NCBI RefSeq assembly: GCF_000949635.1
Contig: NZ_BAFN01000001.1
Coordinates: forward strand, 248,001 to 312,000
Source: Candidatus Brocadia sinica JPN1
Lineage (GTDB): Bacteria; Planctomycetota; Brocadiia; Brocadiales; Brocadiaceae
Direction of reading: 5' to 3'
DNA: 64,000 nt
The notes beneath the pieces were generated by a model, which was given only the letters and a program-made list of their open reading frames with translations, had not been told where the DNA came from and did no database searches. Numbering within the stretch: the first letter of the stretch is position 1; each line of letters begins with the position of its first letter. Shown here piece after piece: positions 1 to 10,996 of the stretch. Made by a program: the position numbers and the translations under genes.

Positions 1-320
1 GTAATTATGCCTTATGGCCGGCGTATCTGTCAGAGTGGCAGCAATAAGAATTTATTTACCTCAAAAGTGTCATAATGACAACGATAAAATCGTGTTGCCA
101 AGGAAAAAAAAATTTGTACAATTAAAATTAAGTCAAAAATTAAGTGAGTCATAACTAATTACTCTATAAATTAATAGAGATTTTTTGTATTGAACGCAAT
201 CATCTGATTACCCGAGTGAAAACAGGATGTACATCTTTTGAAAATGTGAGAAGATTTTGTTGGTATATTATTTGCTCTGTCAGAGTTTATGTTTTCTCAA
301 AATTGAGTGAGGATTCAATT
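1..320. other. Upstream region without recognised gene
   Basis: I see no gene here. The stretch is AT-rich, with short runs such as TATAAATTAATAGAG near 165-180 that could hold a promoter for the response regulator downstream, but no convincing -35/-10 pair can be named. An in-frame upstream extension of the response regulator exists from 216, but it has no receiver-domain character and no ribosome binding site. Confidence 0.4.
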
Positions 321-725
321 ATGATGGCATTGTTAGATCCACGCGCGGGGCATTATTCAGTTCTTATAACGGATGACGATGAATCATGCCGTGATAGTAT
401 AAAAGACGTATTTAAACCGAAGGGTTACACAACATATCTTGCCAGTTGTGGACGAGAGGCGGTTAAGATAGCCAAGACGGAAGAGGTACATCTTCTCATT
501 TTGGATGTACACCTTCCTGATTATAGCGGACTTGAAACATTTAAGATTATAAAAAAGGAGATTAGTCTTGCCATTCCTTGCATTTTTATGTCGGGCGAAA
601 TAACAAAGGAGCTTCAAATTGATCTTATAAGCGAGGATGTGTATACCCTGATACCAAAACCGATTAACATCAATATATTACGGGATTCCGTAGAGCAGGT
701 TATTGCGAAATACTATTGGAAATAA
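321..725 (+). CDS. Receiver-domain-only response regulator
   Basis: This is a 134-residue single-domain response regulator of the CheY/receiver fold. It should be phosphorylated by a histidine kinase and signal through protein contacts, since no output domain follows. The N-terminal acidic cluster ITDDDES (about residues 13-19), the phospho-acceptor in LLILDVHLPDYSG (about 57-69), the Ser in FMSGE and the Lys in LIPKP are all in receiver order. I chose ATG 321 because a GTGAGGA purine stretch lies 8 bases upstream; the open frame runs back to 216 without homology. No kinase is adjacent, so its partner is encoded elsewhere. It sits alone, about 190 bases before groES, and is not obviously co-transcribed with it. 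Confidence 0.88.
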   Translation: MMALLDPRAGHYSVLITDDDESCRDSIKDVFKPKGYTTYLASCGREAVKIAKTEEVHLLILDVHLPDYSGLETFKIIKKEISLAIPCIFMSGEITKELQIDLISEDVYTLIPKPININILRDSVEQVIAKYYWK

Positions 726-791
726 TTCATCAGGTCCGCATTTATTCGAGGGTAAAGGCTAAAAGAAAAGTTGTCATTGCCAAGAGGAACG

Positions 792-823
792 GCGAAGCAA
801 TCACAGTCTTGAGATTGCTTCGC
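792..823. repeat. Palindromic GCGAAGCAATC repeat element
   Basis: Two perfect 11-base arms, GCGAAGCAATC (792-802) and GATTGCTTCGC (813-823), enclose a 10-base spacer. The surrounding sequence (TTGTCATTGC...) resembles the dispersed non-coding palindromes seen in many environmental bacteria. A 64-codon open frame across it (716-910) is probably fortuitous. It could act as a terminator-like hairpin before groES, but no T-run follows. Confidence 0.6.
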
Positions 824-913
824 GGAGTTTATACTGAGCAAAGCGGATGTCCTCTCAATGACGGATTCATGTCAGCGTATTTAGGACGTTTAAAGAAAGG
901 AGTGATTTGAGAT

Positions 914-2838
<1,925 letters not shown>

Positions 2839-2940
2839 TTTTCATGCGGATACGGGTTTCTCAGGTAAATGCAGATAATATTTTATCGTTATAAATTTTC
2901 ATAGCCTGTTATCTGTGCCTGAGAACAGAAATTTCTATAA

Positions 2941-2980
2941 AAAGGCGTTGCACTTAAACGGTCAACGCCTTTTTTATTTT
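2941..2980 (+). terminator. Intrinsic terminator of groESL
   Basis: A stem with arms AAAGGCGTTG and CAACGCCTTT encloses a 12-base loop and runs directly into TTTTTATTTT. This is a classical rho-independent terminator about 100 bases after the groEL stop. Confidence 0.88.
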
Positions 2981-3044
2981 AGATTGATTTTCATACGTTT
3001 ATGATTAAAATACGGACAAATTACTAAAGGATTCTTTTTAAATT

Positions 3045-4499
3045 ATGCCTTCAATCAATCATTACAACAAATATCAATCGCCACTTTCTGAACGATATGC
3101 CAGTAAAGAGATGTGCTTTATCTTTTCTGATCAACATAAATTTAGCACTTGGCGGAAACTCTGGATTGCGCTTGCTGAGGCGCAGCAAGAACTTGGGTTA
3201 CGAACTATTACCAGCGACCAGATTGATGAAATGCGACGCTTTCAGGACACGATCAACTTTGATACTGCAAAAGTGTATGAGAGGAAACTCAGACACGATG
3301 TTATGTCACATATCCACGCCTATGGCGAACAGTGTCCGAAGGCAAGGCCAATTATCCATCTCGGAGCGACCAGCGCTTACGTGCAGGATAATACCGACCT
3401 CATACAGATGAAGGAAGGATTACATATGGTACTTGCAAAGCTGGTAAACATTGTAAGCGTCCTTTCAAATCAAGCTGTCAAATACAAAGACCTTGCAACC
3501 TTGAGTTTTACTCATTTCCAGCCGGCCCAGCCAACAACGTTAGGAAAACGTATTTGTTTATGGACACAGGATTACATTTTCGATATCGAAGAAATAGAAA
3601 CGAAGATCAGGGGTTTACGGTTTCATGGGGTAAAGGGCACCACGGGTACACAAGCCAGCTTTCTGTCGCTCTTTCATAATGATGCTGAAAAGGTTAAAAG
3701 ACTGGACGAACTCGTCACAAAGAAAATGGGATTTGATAGTTATTATCCTGTAACAGGACAAACGTACAGCCGGAAAATTGACAGCCAGATAGCTTTTGGC
3801 TTAACAGGTATAGCACAATCTTCCCATAAGTTTTCGAATGATATGAGATTACTTCAGCATCTGAAAGAGGTAGAAGAGCCATTTGGGGAAGAGCAGATTG
3901 GTTCATCGGCCATGGCTTATAAGAGGAACCCTATGCGTTGTGAACGGATTGCCGCCCTTGCACGTTACGTGCTTTGCAACTGTTTAAATCCGGCATTTAC
4001 TGCTGCATCACAGTGGTTTGAAAGGACGCTGGATGATTCTGCCAACAAAAGAATTTCTGTTCCTGAGGCATTTCTTGCTATTGATGGCATATTGAATATT
4101 GTGTTGAACGTTGCATCCGGATTCAGCGTCTACCCCGCCGTTATCAACCGCCATCTTGCGGATGAATTGCCTTTTATGGTAACGGAAAATATCCTCATGG
4201 AGGCTGTAAATGCAGGCGGGGACCGCCAGGAACTGCACGAAAGGATCCGCAAGCATGCAATGGAGGCCACCCGCAGGATAAAAGAAGCGGGAGATAAAAA
4301 CGACCTTTTGGAACGAGTCGCACAGGACCCTTCATTTTCTCGGATTAAATCGAAGTTGAAAGAAATATCCGATCCGATTAAACTCATTGGCAGGGCGCCG
4401 CAGCAGGTGGAAGAATTTATAAATGAGATTGCAGACCCTCTTCTCAAACGGAATAATCATCTTCTGAATAAAAAATTAATACCGGCATTGCACGTATAA
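3045..4499 (+). CDS. purB: Adenylosuccinate lyase
   Basis: A 484-residue cytosolic enzyme that cleaves adenylosuccinate to AMP plus fumarate and SAICAR to AICAR in purine synthesis. The fumarase/aspartase-superfamily signature reads GSSAMAYKRNPMRCER (about residues 286-301), and the catalytic-region blocks GATSAYVQDNTD and HFQPAQPTTLGKR are present. Length and sequence resemble the long eukaryote-type PurB more than the roughly 430-residue form of Bacillus. The start ATG 3045 has AAAGGA about 13 bases upstream. It stands as a single transcription unit after the groESL terminator. Confidence 0.96.
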   Translation: MPSINHYNKYQSPLSERYASKEMCFIFSDQHKFSTWRKLWIALAEAQQELGLRTITSDQIDEMRRFQDTINFDTAKVYERKLRHDVMSHIHAYGEQCPKARPIIHLGATSAYVQDNTDLIQMKEGLHMVLAKLVNIVSVLSNQAVKYKDLATLSFTHFQPAQPTTLGKRICLWTQDYIFDIEEIETKIRGLRFHGVKGTTGTQASFLSLFHNDAEKVKRLDELVTKKMGFDSYYPVTGQTYSRKIDSQIAFGLTGIAQSSHKFSNDMRLLQHLKEVEEPFGEEQIGSSAMAYKRNPMRCERIAALARYVLCNCLNPAFTAASQWFERTLDDSANKRISVPEAFLAIDGILNIVLNVASGFSVYPAVINRHLADELPFMVTENILMEAVNAGGDRQELHERIRKHAMEATRRIKEAGDKNDLLERVAQDPSFSRIKSKLKEISDPIKLIGRAPQQVEEFINEIADPLLKRNNHLLNKKLIPALHV

Positions 4500-4659
4500 T
4501 TGATTTGTTCCTTTTTATCCTGGGTGTATTTGTGACTTAGGGTAAAGGAAAATAGCCAAAGTCATAATTTACCATGGAAGTATTGCCTCCCATGCATGGT
4601 TAAATCTTTCGGGTCATTGTGGAAACGAGTGGGTAAAATTTGCATTTTTATATCTAAGG

Positions 4660-4907
4660 TATACTTGTGCCCTTTGATAAACGAACGATTCTTCTCCTCC
4701 AACCGAACATACTCCTGCTGAGAGATATTAAAAGGATTGAAAAGACACGGATGACGGAACGGAAGAGACCGGGGTAAGATGGTCTGGATAAAAGGGGACA
4801 GAAAAAATGCGCTGAAGGCAGGCTGTGTTGGATATATTCCAAAACCGGTAGATATAAGGGAGTTTCCGGGAGAAATTAAAAATTTCCTGCAAAAAAATAA
4901 ACCTTGA
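4660..4907 (+). pseudogene. Response-regulator receiver remnant
   Basis: A 42-codon frame at 4779-4907 translates as a receiver-domain C-terminal end, with GDRKNALKAGCVGYIPKPVD containing the conserved Lys-Pro, then REFPGEIKNFL. This is the pattern of DivK/CheY-like receivers. Upstream, in other frames, pieces like ILLLRDIKRIEK suggest the middle of the same domain with frameshifts. No intact start or phospho-acceptor block is readable, so I call it a decayed gene. It is different in sequence from the regulator at 321-725. It lies in the 529-base gap between purB and the Uma2 gene; the rest of that gap shows nothing recognisable. Confidence 0.6.
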
Positions 4908-5028
4908 ATTTACCTACATCCTGTATTAATATCAGTAAGCAGGTTATGCAGGAAGCTTGATATCCGGTTTCTTGCCTCTTCCTTAACCTCAAATACTCAC
5001 ATCCATAGCCAGTTTAATCGGTGAAATT

Positions 5029-5586
5029 ATGACAAAAACTGATGGAAAAGTTAAATTTACTTATCGGGATTATCTTCACATGCCCGAAGATAGACGGTAC
5101 GAGCTTGTCGAAGGAGAATTCTTTATGATGCCTTCACCAAATGAGCCCCATCAGCGCATATCGGCAGAGATTGAGTACCTTTTGCAAAGTTATGTCAAAA
5201 AACATAAAACGGGTTTTGTGTATGATGCCCCATTTGATGTGGTACTCTCCGATGAGGATATTGTACAGCCTGATATTATCTATGTATCAAAAGAACGAAG
5301 AAATATAATTACCCATAACAATATACAGGGTGCGCCTGATTTAGTGGTGGAAATTTTTTCCCCAAAGATAAGCTACCGCGACCGTGAGATTAAACGTAAA
5401 CTCTATTATAAGTATGGTGTAAAAGAGTACTGGATTGTAGACCCCATAAAGCAGACCGTAGAGGTGTTAAGTCGTGACGTGGCCGGTTATAAAAAAACCG
5501 GCATGTATGATGTCGATACCCCCTTGTCCTCGCCCCTCCTCCCAGACCTGTCGATGAATTTGAAGTCCGTGTTTTATGAGACGTAA
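5029..5586 (+). CDS. Uma2-family endonuclease-like protein
   Basis: A 185-residue member of the Uma2 (DUF820) family, a PD-(D/E)XK nuclease fold greatly expanded in cyanobacteria and planctomycetes and of unproven role. The hallmarks are an N-terminal YELVEGEFFMMPSP, the acidic VQPDIIYV (about residues 82-89), PDLVVEIFSP (about 105-114) with the catalytic-type Glu, and YKYGVKEYWIVDP (about 125-137). Length is typical. It overlaps thiE by 11 bases, so the two are probably translated together although no functional link is known. It has no signal peptide or membrane segment. Confidence 0.88.
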   Translation: MTKTDGKVKFTYRDYLHMPEDRRYELVEGEFFMMPSPNEPHQRISAEIEYLLQSYVKKHKTGFVYDAPFDVVLSDEDIVQPDIIYVSKERRNIITHNNIQGAPDLVVEIFSPKISYRDREIKRKLYYKYGVKEYWIVDPIKQTVEVLSRDVAGYKKTGMYDVDTPLSSPLLPDLSMNLKSVFYET

Positions 5587-6256
5587 GCAACCACCCGGCA
5601 ATCTTTCCCTGATACTGATTACGGATAGAAATCTCTGCAAACACCCATTTTTGGATACAATAAAACTGGCGCTGAAAGGCGGTGTTAATACCATACAATT
5701 AAGGGAAAAAGGCCTTACGACCAGGGAACTGTATTTATTAGCGCATGAACTCAGAAAGATAACCTTAGATTTCGGAGCTAATTTAATCATCAATGACAGG
5801 GTCGACGTTGCCCTTGCAGTGGAGGCGGACGGTGTGCATTTGGGATGGCAGTCCCTTCCCTTTCATATCGCAAGAAAATTACTGGGTCTCGAAAAACTTA
5901 TCGGAATATCCACCCATAGTCGTCAAGAAGCATTGCATGCCCGGGATTACGGGGCAGATTACATAACCTTTGGGCCGGTCTTTGATACACCTTCTAAGGC
6001 AGGACTTCTTAAGCCCACCGGGGCCGAAGAGATTCAAAGTCTGAAAAGTAATGTTACGATGCCAATCATCGCGGTGGGTGGAATCAATGAAAAAAATGTA
6101 GAAACTGTTTTAGCAAGGGGAGCGGATGGTATCGCTGTCATTTCGAGCATTATGTATGCCGGTAATCCTGAAGATGCAGCCAGAAGTTTATGCAAGAAAA
6201 TTGTAACGTCCAGGCCGGAGAAACCCCCGGTTAATAATTTCCAGATCACAACATAA
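5576..6256 (+). CDS. thiE: Thiamine-phosphate synthase
   Basis: A 226-residue TIM-barrel enzyme joining HMP pyrophosphate and thiazole phosphate to make thiamine monophosphate. Family motifs run in order: LILITDRN, TIQLREKGL (about residues 41-49), LIINDRVDVALAVEADGVHL (about 73-92), TFGPVFDTPSKAG (about 132-144) and IIAVGGINEKNV (about 165-176). The ATG at 5576 sits inside the end of the Uma2 gene, implying coupled translation. No TPP riboswitch is recognisable upstream. A distant relative of thiamine salvage, yjbQ, is also in the window (33732-34130) but not linked. Confidence 0.95.
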   Translation: MRRKQPPGNLSLILITDRNLCKHPFLDTIKLALKGGVNTIQLREKGLTTRELYLLAHELRKITLDFGANLIINDRVDVALAVEADGVHLGWQSLPFHIARKLLGLEKLIGISTHSRQEALHARDYGADYITFGPVFDTPSKAGLLKPTGAEEIQSLKSNVTMPIIAVGGINEKNVETVLARGADGIAVISSIMYAGNPEDAARSLCKKIVTSRPEKPPVNNFQITT

Positions 6257-6285
6257 ATTCTGAATCCGGATGTCGAAATCGTTCG

Positions 6286-6310
6286 GCAAAGCGCTCACGA
6301 CGAAGTCCGA
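6286..6310. repeat. Dispersed GCGCTCACGACGAAGTC repeat
   Basis: The 17-base core GCGCTCACGACGAAGTC (6291-6307) recurs exactly at 35071-35087 inside the cas6 reading frame. Here it is non-coding, between thiE and hisI. Confidence 0.65.
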
Positions 6311-6381
6311 AACAAATACAAAATATTACAGTCCTCATTCACAAAGCACTTTAAAACAGACAATTAACAAGGAGATACCTT

Positions 6382-6765
6382 ATGCAACTGCTGGAAAAAT
6401 TACAGTTTAATGAAAAGGGGCTTATTCCCTCGGTAATAGTAGATGAGCTGGGTGGAAAGGTGCTTACCTTATGTTATATGAACAAAGACGCCATTGAAAA
6501 GACGATTGAAACAGGCAAGGTGCATGTCTTTCGTCGTTCTCAAAACCGTCTGATGATTAAAGGGGAGACTTCGGGTCATATTCAGCTTGTAAAAAGGGTG
6601 TTTTTCGATTGTGAAGGAAATTCACTCGTTTTTGTTGTGGAACAGCATGTTGCTGCGTGTCATGCAGGTTACAGAACATGCTTTTATCGGGAGTATATCC
6701 CAAAGACAGATAGTTTTCAGATCGCAGAAAATAAGGTTTTCGACCCTGATAAGGTTTACAAATAA
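6382..6765 (+). CDS. hisI: Phosphoribosyl-AMP cyclohydrolase
   Basis: A 127-residue enzyme of histidine synthesis that opens the adenine ring of phosphoribosyl-AMP. The order of motifs is that of HisI: VLTLCYMNKDAIEKTIETG, a KGETSGHIQLVK block (about residues 61-72), and the zinc ligands in VEQHVAACHAGYRTCFYR (about 95-112). The magnesium-binding segment usually written DCDxD reads DCEGN here (about 79-83), so two of the usual aspartates are Glu and Asn. There is no HisE domain. AAGGAG lies 6 bases before ATG 6382. It may be a functional variant or a HisI-like enzyme with another role. Confidence 0.88.
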   Translation: MQLLEKLQFNEKGLIPSVIVDELGGKVLTLCYMNKDAIEKTIETGKVHVFRRSQNRLMIKGETSGHIQLVKRVFFDCEGNSLVFVVEQHVAACHAGYRTCFYREYIPKTDSFQIAENKVFDPDKVYK

Positions 6766-6933
6766 CCAGATATTCAAAATAATTACAATGTCATTACAAA
6801 AAATAAAATTCATTGAAAAAACGCTTGAAAACGGACAAACCAAATGGTATAGTTTGATTTCACTATTGATATTTCAGGCTGTTTCGTGACGTTATTAAAA
6901 TTTTATTCCGCCTCACCAACTGGAGGAAAAAAC

Positions 6934-7686
6934 ATGTCTCAATATAGGAAATACGTGAAGTTTTTCCTTTTGTTAGCCTTTGTGGGAATGTCAGGTTGCG
7001 CCGAGTTGAGCGAGCTGAGAAATTTAAACAGAAGACAGGCAATTACAATTAGGGACCAATCTGACGAGATCGCCAGGCTTAATGGACAGCTTTCTTCTCT
7101 ATCGGATAGGCTTAAAGCAAGCGAAGAAGAGATGAATAAACTCAGAAAGCTTGCAAAATCAATTGGTGAAGGTGTAACTGTCAGAGATACCGTTGAAGGG
7201 CCAGTGCTCCTTTTCCCGGAGAAAGTACTCTATGATTCAGGCAGTGCAACAATAAAGCCCAGCGGAGAAAAGGCCTTGAAAAAAATGGCAGATTTCCTTA
7301 AAGAGAATCCACGTATTGCCATCAGAATCGATGGTCATACTGACACAGACCCTATTTTAAGAACAAAACACCTGTGGGATTCAAACCATCATTTATCTGC
7401 TGCGCGAGCGTTAAGCGTGTTTCATTTTCTGACAAAGAGTGAAGCTATTTCCGAAGGAAGGATTCATGTTGCCGGGTTTGGTCCAAATCGCCCCATCGCA
7501 TCCAATAGCACGCCTTCCGGAAAGAAAGAAAACAGGAGAGTGGAATTTTTAATATTAACGGCAGTTGCTTCGTTGCCTCCGAAGGAAACTTCATTAATGA
7601 CCGGGCAAGAACCGGTGTTGAAGGAGCAGCCGGAAGAGATACCGGTAGAAACATCCGAAGAAACGGAAGAGAGTGAAGAAAAATAA
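6934..7686 (+). CDS. OmpA/Pal-type outer-membrane lipoprotein
   Basis: A 250-residue predicted lipoprotein that anchors the envelope to peptidoglycan. It has a short lipoprotein signal with lipobox MSGC (Cys about residue 22), a heptad-rich coiled coil (about 30-75), and an OmpA C-terminal domain with IRIDGHTDTDP (about 129-139), LSAARALSVFHFL and NRRVEFLIL. The tail of about 35 residues is rich in Glu and Thr. ATG 6934 is preceded by TGGAGG at 8 bases, so the longer frame from 6886 is not used. The combination resembles Pal/MotB-like proteins. It stands alone, with a hairpin downstream. Confidence 0.9.
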   Translation: MSQYRKYVKFFLLLAFVGMSGCAELSELRNLNRRQAITIRDQSDEIARLNGQLSSLSDRLKASEEEMNKLRKLAKSIGEGVTVRDTVEGPVLLFPEKVLYDSGSATIKPSGEKALKKMADFLKENPRIAIRIDGHTDTDPILRTKHLWDSNHHLSAARALSVFHFLTKSEAISEGRIHVAGFGPNRPIASNSTPSGKKENRRVEFLILTAVASLPPKETSLMTGQEPVLKEQPEEIPVETSEETEESEEK

Positions 7687-7702
7687 GTTGTTTGAGGAAA
7701 TG

Positions 7703-7737
7703 GTTTCTTCCAATAGCCTGCAGCTATTGGAAGAAAC
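7703..7737. terminator. Hairpin after the OmpA-like gene
   Basis: A perfect 15-base inverted repeat (GTTTCTTCCAATAGC and its complement) with a 5-base loop begins 16 bases after the stop codon. It lacks a clear T-run, so it may be a terminator or a transcript-stabilising hairpin. Confidence 0.6.
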
Positions 7738-7972
7738 GTTGGTTTAGTAATTGTAGTAATGTAAATAGCCAGATACATCAAGCCTGCGTTATCCACAATT
7801 CGCAAACCAAGTTTCAAAACAACCCCAGTCTGAAAAGAGTCTGTCACTTCCAGGGTTCTAAAGCTTGAATCGAAAGTATTTACGATCTGTTCAATCTTTC
7901 ATAGCGATGTATTGATATTATTTATAGTTTATTGTAAACGTATTTTTAAGGCATTTACAGTTTGATAATTTT

Positions 7973-9850
7973 ATGAAAAATGGAAAACAGAATCAACCTC
8001 GCACAATAATGGAAACAAAAGATGCTTCTCAACAAATCATCCAGAAACGGGCAAACCGATACGGGCAAAAGGATACCAACAAAGTTTGGGATTTTTTTTG
8101 TTCAGTAAAACTTGCAGTAGTAATTATTTTGATTATGGTTGTGGCGTGTATTCTTGGTACGGTGATCTTGCAGGAAAAAACCCTTGATGAATATACTGCA
8201 AGATATGGGTACGGACTGGCAACTTTTTTCAGAATAACACAATTGTCGAATGTCTTTTACTCCTACTGGTTTTCATTCCTGCTGGTATTACTTTGTGCCA
8301 ACCTCATTTGCTGTACTATCAAACGGTGGAGAAATACCTTCCTGCAGACCGGCTTTATACTTACCCATCTCAGCCTTGTTTTAATATTGATCGGCGGAGT
8401 TGTAAAATTTCAACTTGGTGTAAAGGGCGGCGTAAATGTTTACGAGGGGAAATCGGTGGATTATTTTCTTACACAAATGATTAATCGGCAAGGGAAATTG
8501 GATTACGTAAAGAAAGATTTACCATTTTCTATTGCTTTAGATGATTTCATCCTGGAAAAAAATGAACCAAAATTTCAGCTTGTGTCCTATGTGAAGAGCA
8601 AAGACCGTCAAAAAGTGTTGGACGTTAAACTTGGGAAAAGACAACGAGTTCCTGGGTCGGAGTATGGGGTGACCATCAAGGACTATATTCCAGATGCAGA
8701 ATTACAACAGGAACCGATAAATACGTCAGACAAACCCGAGAACCCTGCTATTTTTGTAAGACTGATGGGGTCAGAAAATGTTGCCGCAGAGGGGTGGTTG
8801 TTGGCTCATGACCGTAACTATTATGAGGATAGAAAACAAAATTTACGAATAGAATATATCTGGCTGCCTTCCCAGACGGAGTTAGATAAAGCCATTAGTT
8901 CTCTTGAGACCGGGCATGCAAAGTTATCTGTAGCGATAGCTGGTCAGGGATTGTCTCAGGACTATTCTCTGGAGTTAAATAAAGTTTTTAAATTTGAAGG
9001 AACTGAATACTCGATAAGAATGTTACAATATGTGCTTAATTACGGAGATAAAAGGCCTTTAAATGAACAGCCGTCGGATAATCCAGCTGTTCAAGTAGAA
9101 ATCAATGGCCCGGAAGGCGCCGAAACCCGTTGGGTATTTGAGAAATTTCCCGACTGGGATAAAATGCATCCTGCGAAATATAAAAATGTAAAACTGACCT
9201 GTAGCGGAATTGCCAGTATCTATACGGCAAAAAATACCATAAGAATTTTTCAGTCACCCGAAGGAAAACAGGTAATTGTATATATAAAGGATAACCGAGT
9301 TGTAGAAACCATGCCATGGGAATTGGGAAAAAAGTACACTATTGCTGGTACGGGTAATCAGATTACCATAGCTAATTATTTCCCATCCTTCGATTTCAAA
9401 AAAGAAGTTATAAAAAAATCTGATACGGTTGGAACACCAGCGATCTATGTTGAGGTTGATGGCCCTAGCGGGAAAGCCGATGATTGGTTGTTCTCCAATA
9501 ATCAATACGCCACCTGGTATACCGATAATAATCTTGCGCTCGTTTATGAATCCACGGGTGAGTCAATCAAGCACTTCACGAGTAAGTTGCGAATCGTGGA
9601 AAACGGTCAAACCGTAGCGGAAAAAATCATCAGGGTGAACGATCCTTTGAAGCATAGAGGATATGTCATTTATCAATCAAGTTATGATCCTGAAGCCGGA
9701 AATTTTTCCGGTTTGCAAATTGTTAAGGATCCTGGCATTCCGGTAGTCTATTCAGGTTTTGGTGCATTGTGTTTTGGAGTTATATTTATATTTTACATAA
9801 AGCCATTTCTGCGAAAAAACAAAAAAAGAGGCGGAGGGACAATAAAATGA
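7973..9850 (+). CDS. resB: Cytochrome c biogenesis protein ResB (Ccs1)
   Basis: A 625-residue membrane protein of System II cytochrome c maturation, which holds apocytochrome and, with CcsA, delivers heme outside the membrane. Hydrophobic segments lie near residues 44-64, 95-115 and 125-146, and a last one near 597-616, with a large soluble domain between, the usual ResB layout. The final codons overlap ccsA by 4 bases (ATGA), so the pair is translationally coupled. The N-terminal 35 residues are polar and the start could instead be the ATG at 8009. Anammox bacteria depend on many c-type cytochromes, which fits. Confidence 0.93.
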   Translation: MKNGKQNQPRTIMETKDASQQIIQKRANRYGQKDTNKVWDFFCSVKLAVVIILIMVVACILGTVILQEKTLDEYTARYGYGLATFFRITQLSNVFYSYWFSFLLVLLCANLICCTIKRWRNTFLQTGFILTHLSLVLILIGGVVKFQLGVKGGVNVYEGKSVDYFLTQMINRQGKLDYVKKDLPFSIALDDFILEKNEPKFQLVSYVKSKDRQKVLDVKLGKRQRVPGSEYGVTIKDYIPDAELQQEPINTSDKPENPAIFVRLMGSENVAAEGWLLAHDRNYYEDRKQNLRIEYIWLPSQTELDKAISSLETGHAKLSVAIAGQGLSQDYSLELNKVFKFEGTEYSIRMLQYVLNYGDKRPLNEQPSDNPAVQVEINGPEGAETRWVFEKFPDWDKMHPAKYKNVKLTCSGIASIYTAKNTIRIFQSPEGKQVIVYIKDNRVVETMPWELGKKYTIAGTGNQITIANYFPSFDFKKEVIKKSDTVGTPAIYVEVDGPSGKADDWLFSNNQYATWYTDNNLALVYESTGESIKHFTSKLRIVENGQTVAEKIIRVNDPLKHRGYVIYQSSYDPEAGNFSGLQIVKDPGIPVVYSGFGALCFGVIFIFYIKPFLRKNKKRGGGTIK

Positions 9851-10698
9851 GTTTAATCAATATCACTTTGATTGTATATGTAATAGCGTCCGTTAGCTAC
9901 ATAGTAAGAGAGATTTGGGGATCCAAAGCCACAAGATGGACTTCTCTTGGATTACTCATTCTGGCATTTTGTCTGAATCTGGCGATGGTGGCAAAACGTT
10001 CTATAGAAGCGGGTCATCCACCCTTTTCTAACTTATATGAATCGCTCATTTTTTATGCCTGCTGCACGGCCTTTGTCTATATTATATTCGAATTTGTTTA
10101 TAACTTTAGGGTCGTTGGCGCCCTGGCATCCGTCCTGACGATGTTAATATTGCTCTATGCAACACTTCAGGATGATACCATAAGACCTATTATGCCGGCA
10201 TTGAAGAGTAACTGGATGTTGGTACATGTTGTTACCTATATGCTTGGATATGCTGCTTTTGGCATTTCGTTCGTAACAAGTATAATATTTTTGGTTGTTA
10301 AACCTTTTGCCAGAAAAGGTAAAGAAAACAAGGAAAATGAGGAAGGAAAGGAAATATTACCAAGAAATTTCGATAAGTTAAGCTATAAAATAGTTGCTTT
10401 TGGATTTCCTTTTCTTACCTTGGGTATGGTTACTGGTGCGGTTTGGGCAAAAAAGGCGTGGGGCGATTACTGGTCGTGGGATCCTAAAGAGACGTGGTCT
10501 TTGATTACATGGCTTGCATACTTAGTTTATCTACACACCCCCCTTGTTTTACCGAAAATGAACATTAATAAATCGAAGGCCTCTGTTATTTTATCGTTCT
10601 GGTTACTCTTCGCTTTTGGAATAGTAAACTTTACTTTTGTGGGTTTAAACTATTTACCTTCCGCAGCCGATAGTGAACACATTTACGGGTCCAAATAG
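9847..10698 (+). CDS. ccsA: Cytochrome c biogenesis protein CcsA (ResC)
   Basis: A 283-residue polytopic membrane protein, the heme-handling half of System II. The tryptophan-rich signature WGDYWSWDPKETWSLITW (about residues 207-224) is intact, and conserved His residues flank it, in HPPFSNLYES and YLHTP. ATG 9847 overlaps the resB stop as ATGA, with GGAGGG 8 bases upstream; the frame open from 9769 lies within resB and is not used. Sequence and length match CcsA/CcsC. It works with ResB to attach heme to CXXCH motifs on the positive side of the membrane. Confidence 0.95.
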   Translation: MSLINITLIVYVIASVSYIVREIWGSKATRWTSLGLLILAFCLNLAMVAKRSIEAGHPPFSNLYESLIFYACCTAFVYIIFEFVYNFRVVGALASVLTMLILLYATLQDDTIRPIMPALKSNWMLVHVVTYMLGYAAFGISFVTSIIFLVVKPFARKGKENKENEEGKEILPRNFDKLSYKIVAFGFPFLTLGMVTGAVWAKKAWGDYWSWDPKETWSLITWLAYLVYLHTPLVLPKMNINKSKASVILSFWLLFAFGIVNFTFVGLNYLPSAADSEHIYGSK

Positions 10699-10716
10699 TC
10701 TTTGAAGAGTAAGCAT

Positions 10717-10995
10717 ATGCCTATGACAAGGGCACATGTTTATGTACACGGCAGGGTTCAAGGAGTATTCTTTCGTGCTTCTACAAGGGACATGGCTAGA
10801 GTCTTTGGCGTTAAAGGATGGGTAAAGAATTGTGTAGATGGTGGTGTTGAAGCTGTCTTTGAAGGTAAAAAAGATGCCGTTGATAAGATGGTAACCTGGT
10901 GCAGAAAAGGCCCTGTTGTCGCTTTTGTTGAAAATATCGATGTATGCTGGGAAGAATACTCCGATGAATTCGATGAATTCTCGGTAGTTTATTAA
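10717..10995 (+). CDS. acyP: Acylphosphatase
   Basis: A 92-residue enzyme hydrolysing carboxyl-phosphate bonds. The active-site block GRVQGVFFRASTRDMAR carries the phosphate-binding loop and catalytic Arg, and KGWVKNCVDGGVEAVFEG carries the catalytic Asn. It is close to the usual 90-98 residues. ATG 10717 or 10723 could start it; the former has GAAGAG about 7 bases upstream. It lies 18 bases after ccsA and is probably in the same transcript, closed by the hairpin at 10997. Confidence 0.92.
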   Translation: MPMTRAHVYVHGRVQGVFFRASTRDMARVFGVKGWVKNCVDGGVEAVFEGKKDAVDKMVTWCRKGPVVAFVENIDVCWEEYSDEFDEFSVVY

Positions 10996-10996
10996 T

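Noticed and set aside
716-910. 64-codon frame between the response regulator and groES
   Set aside because: It crosses a palindromic GCGAAGCAATC repeat, has no family resemblance and lacks a good ribosome binding site.
5390-5793. Minus-strand frames over the Uma2/thiE junction
   Set aside because: They overlap two well-supported genes on the plus strand and show no family features.
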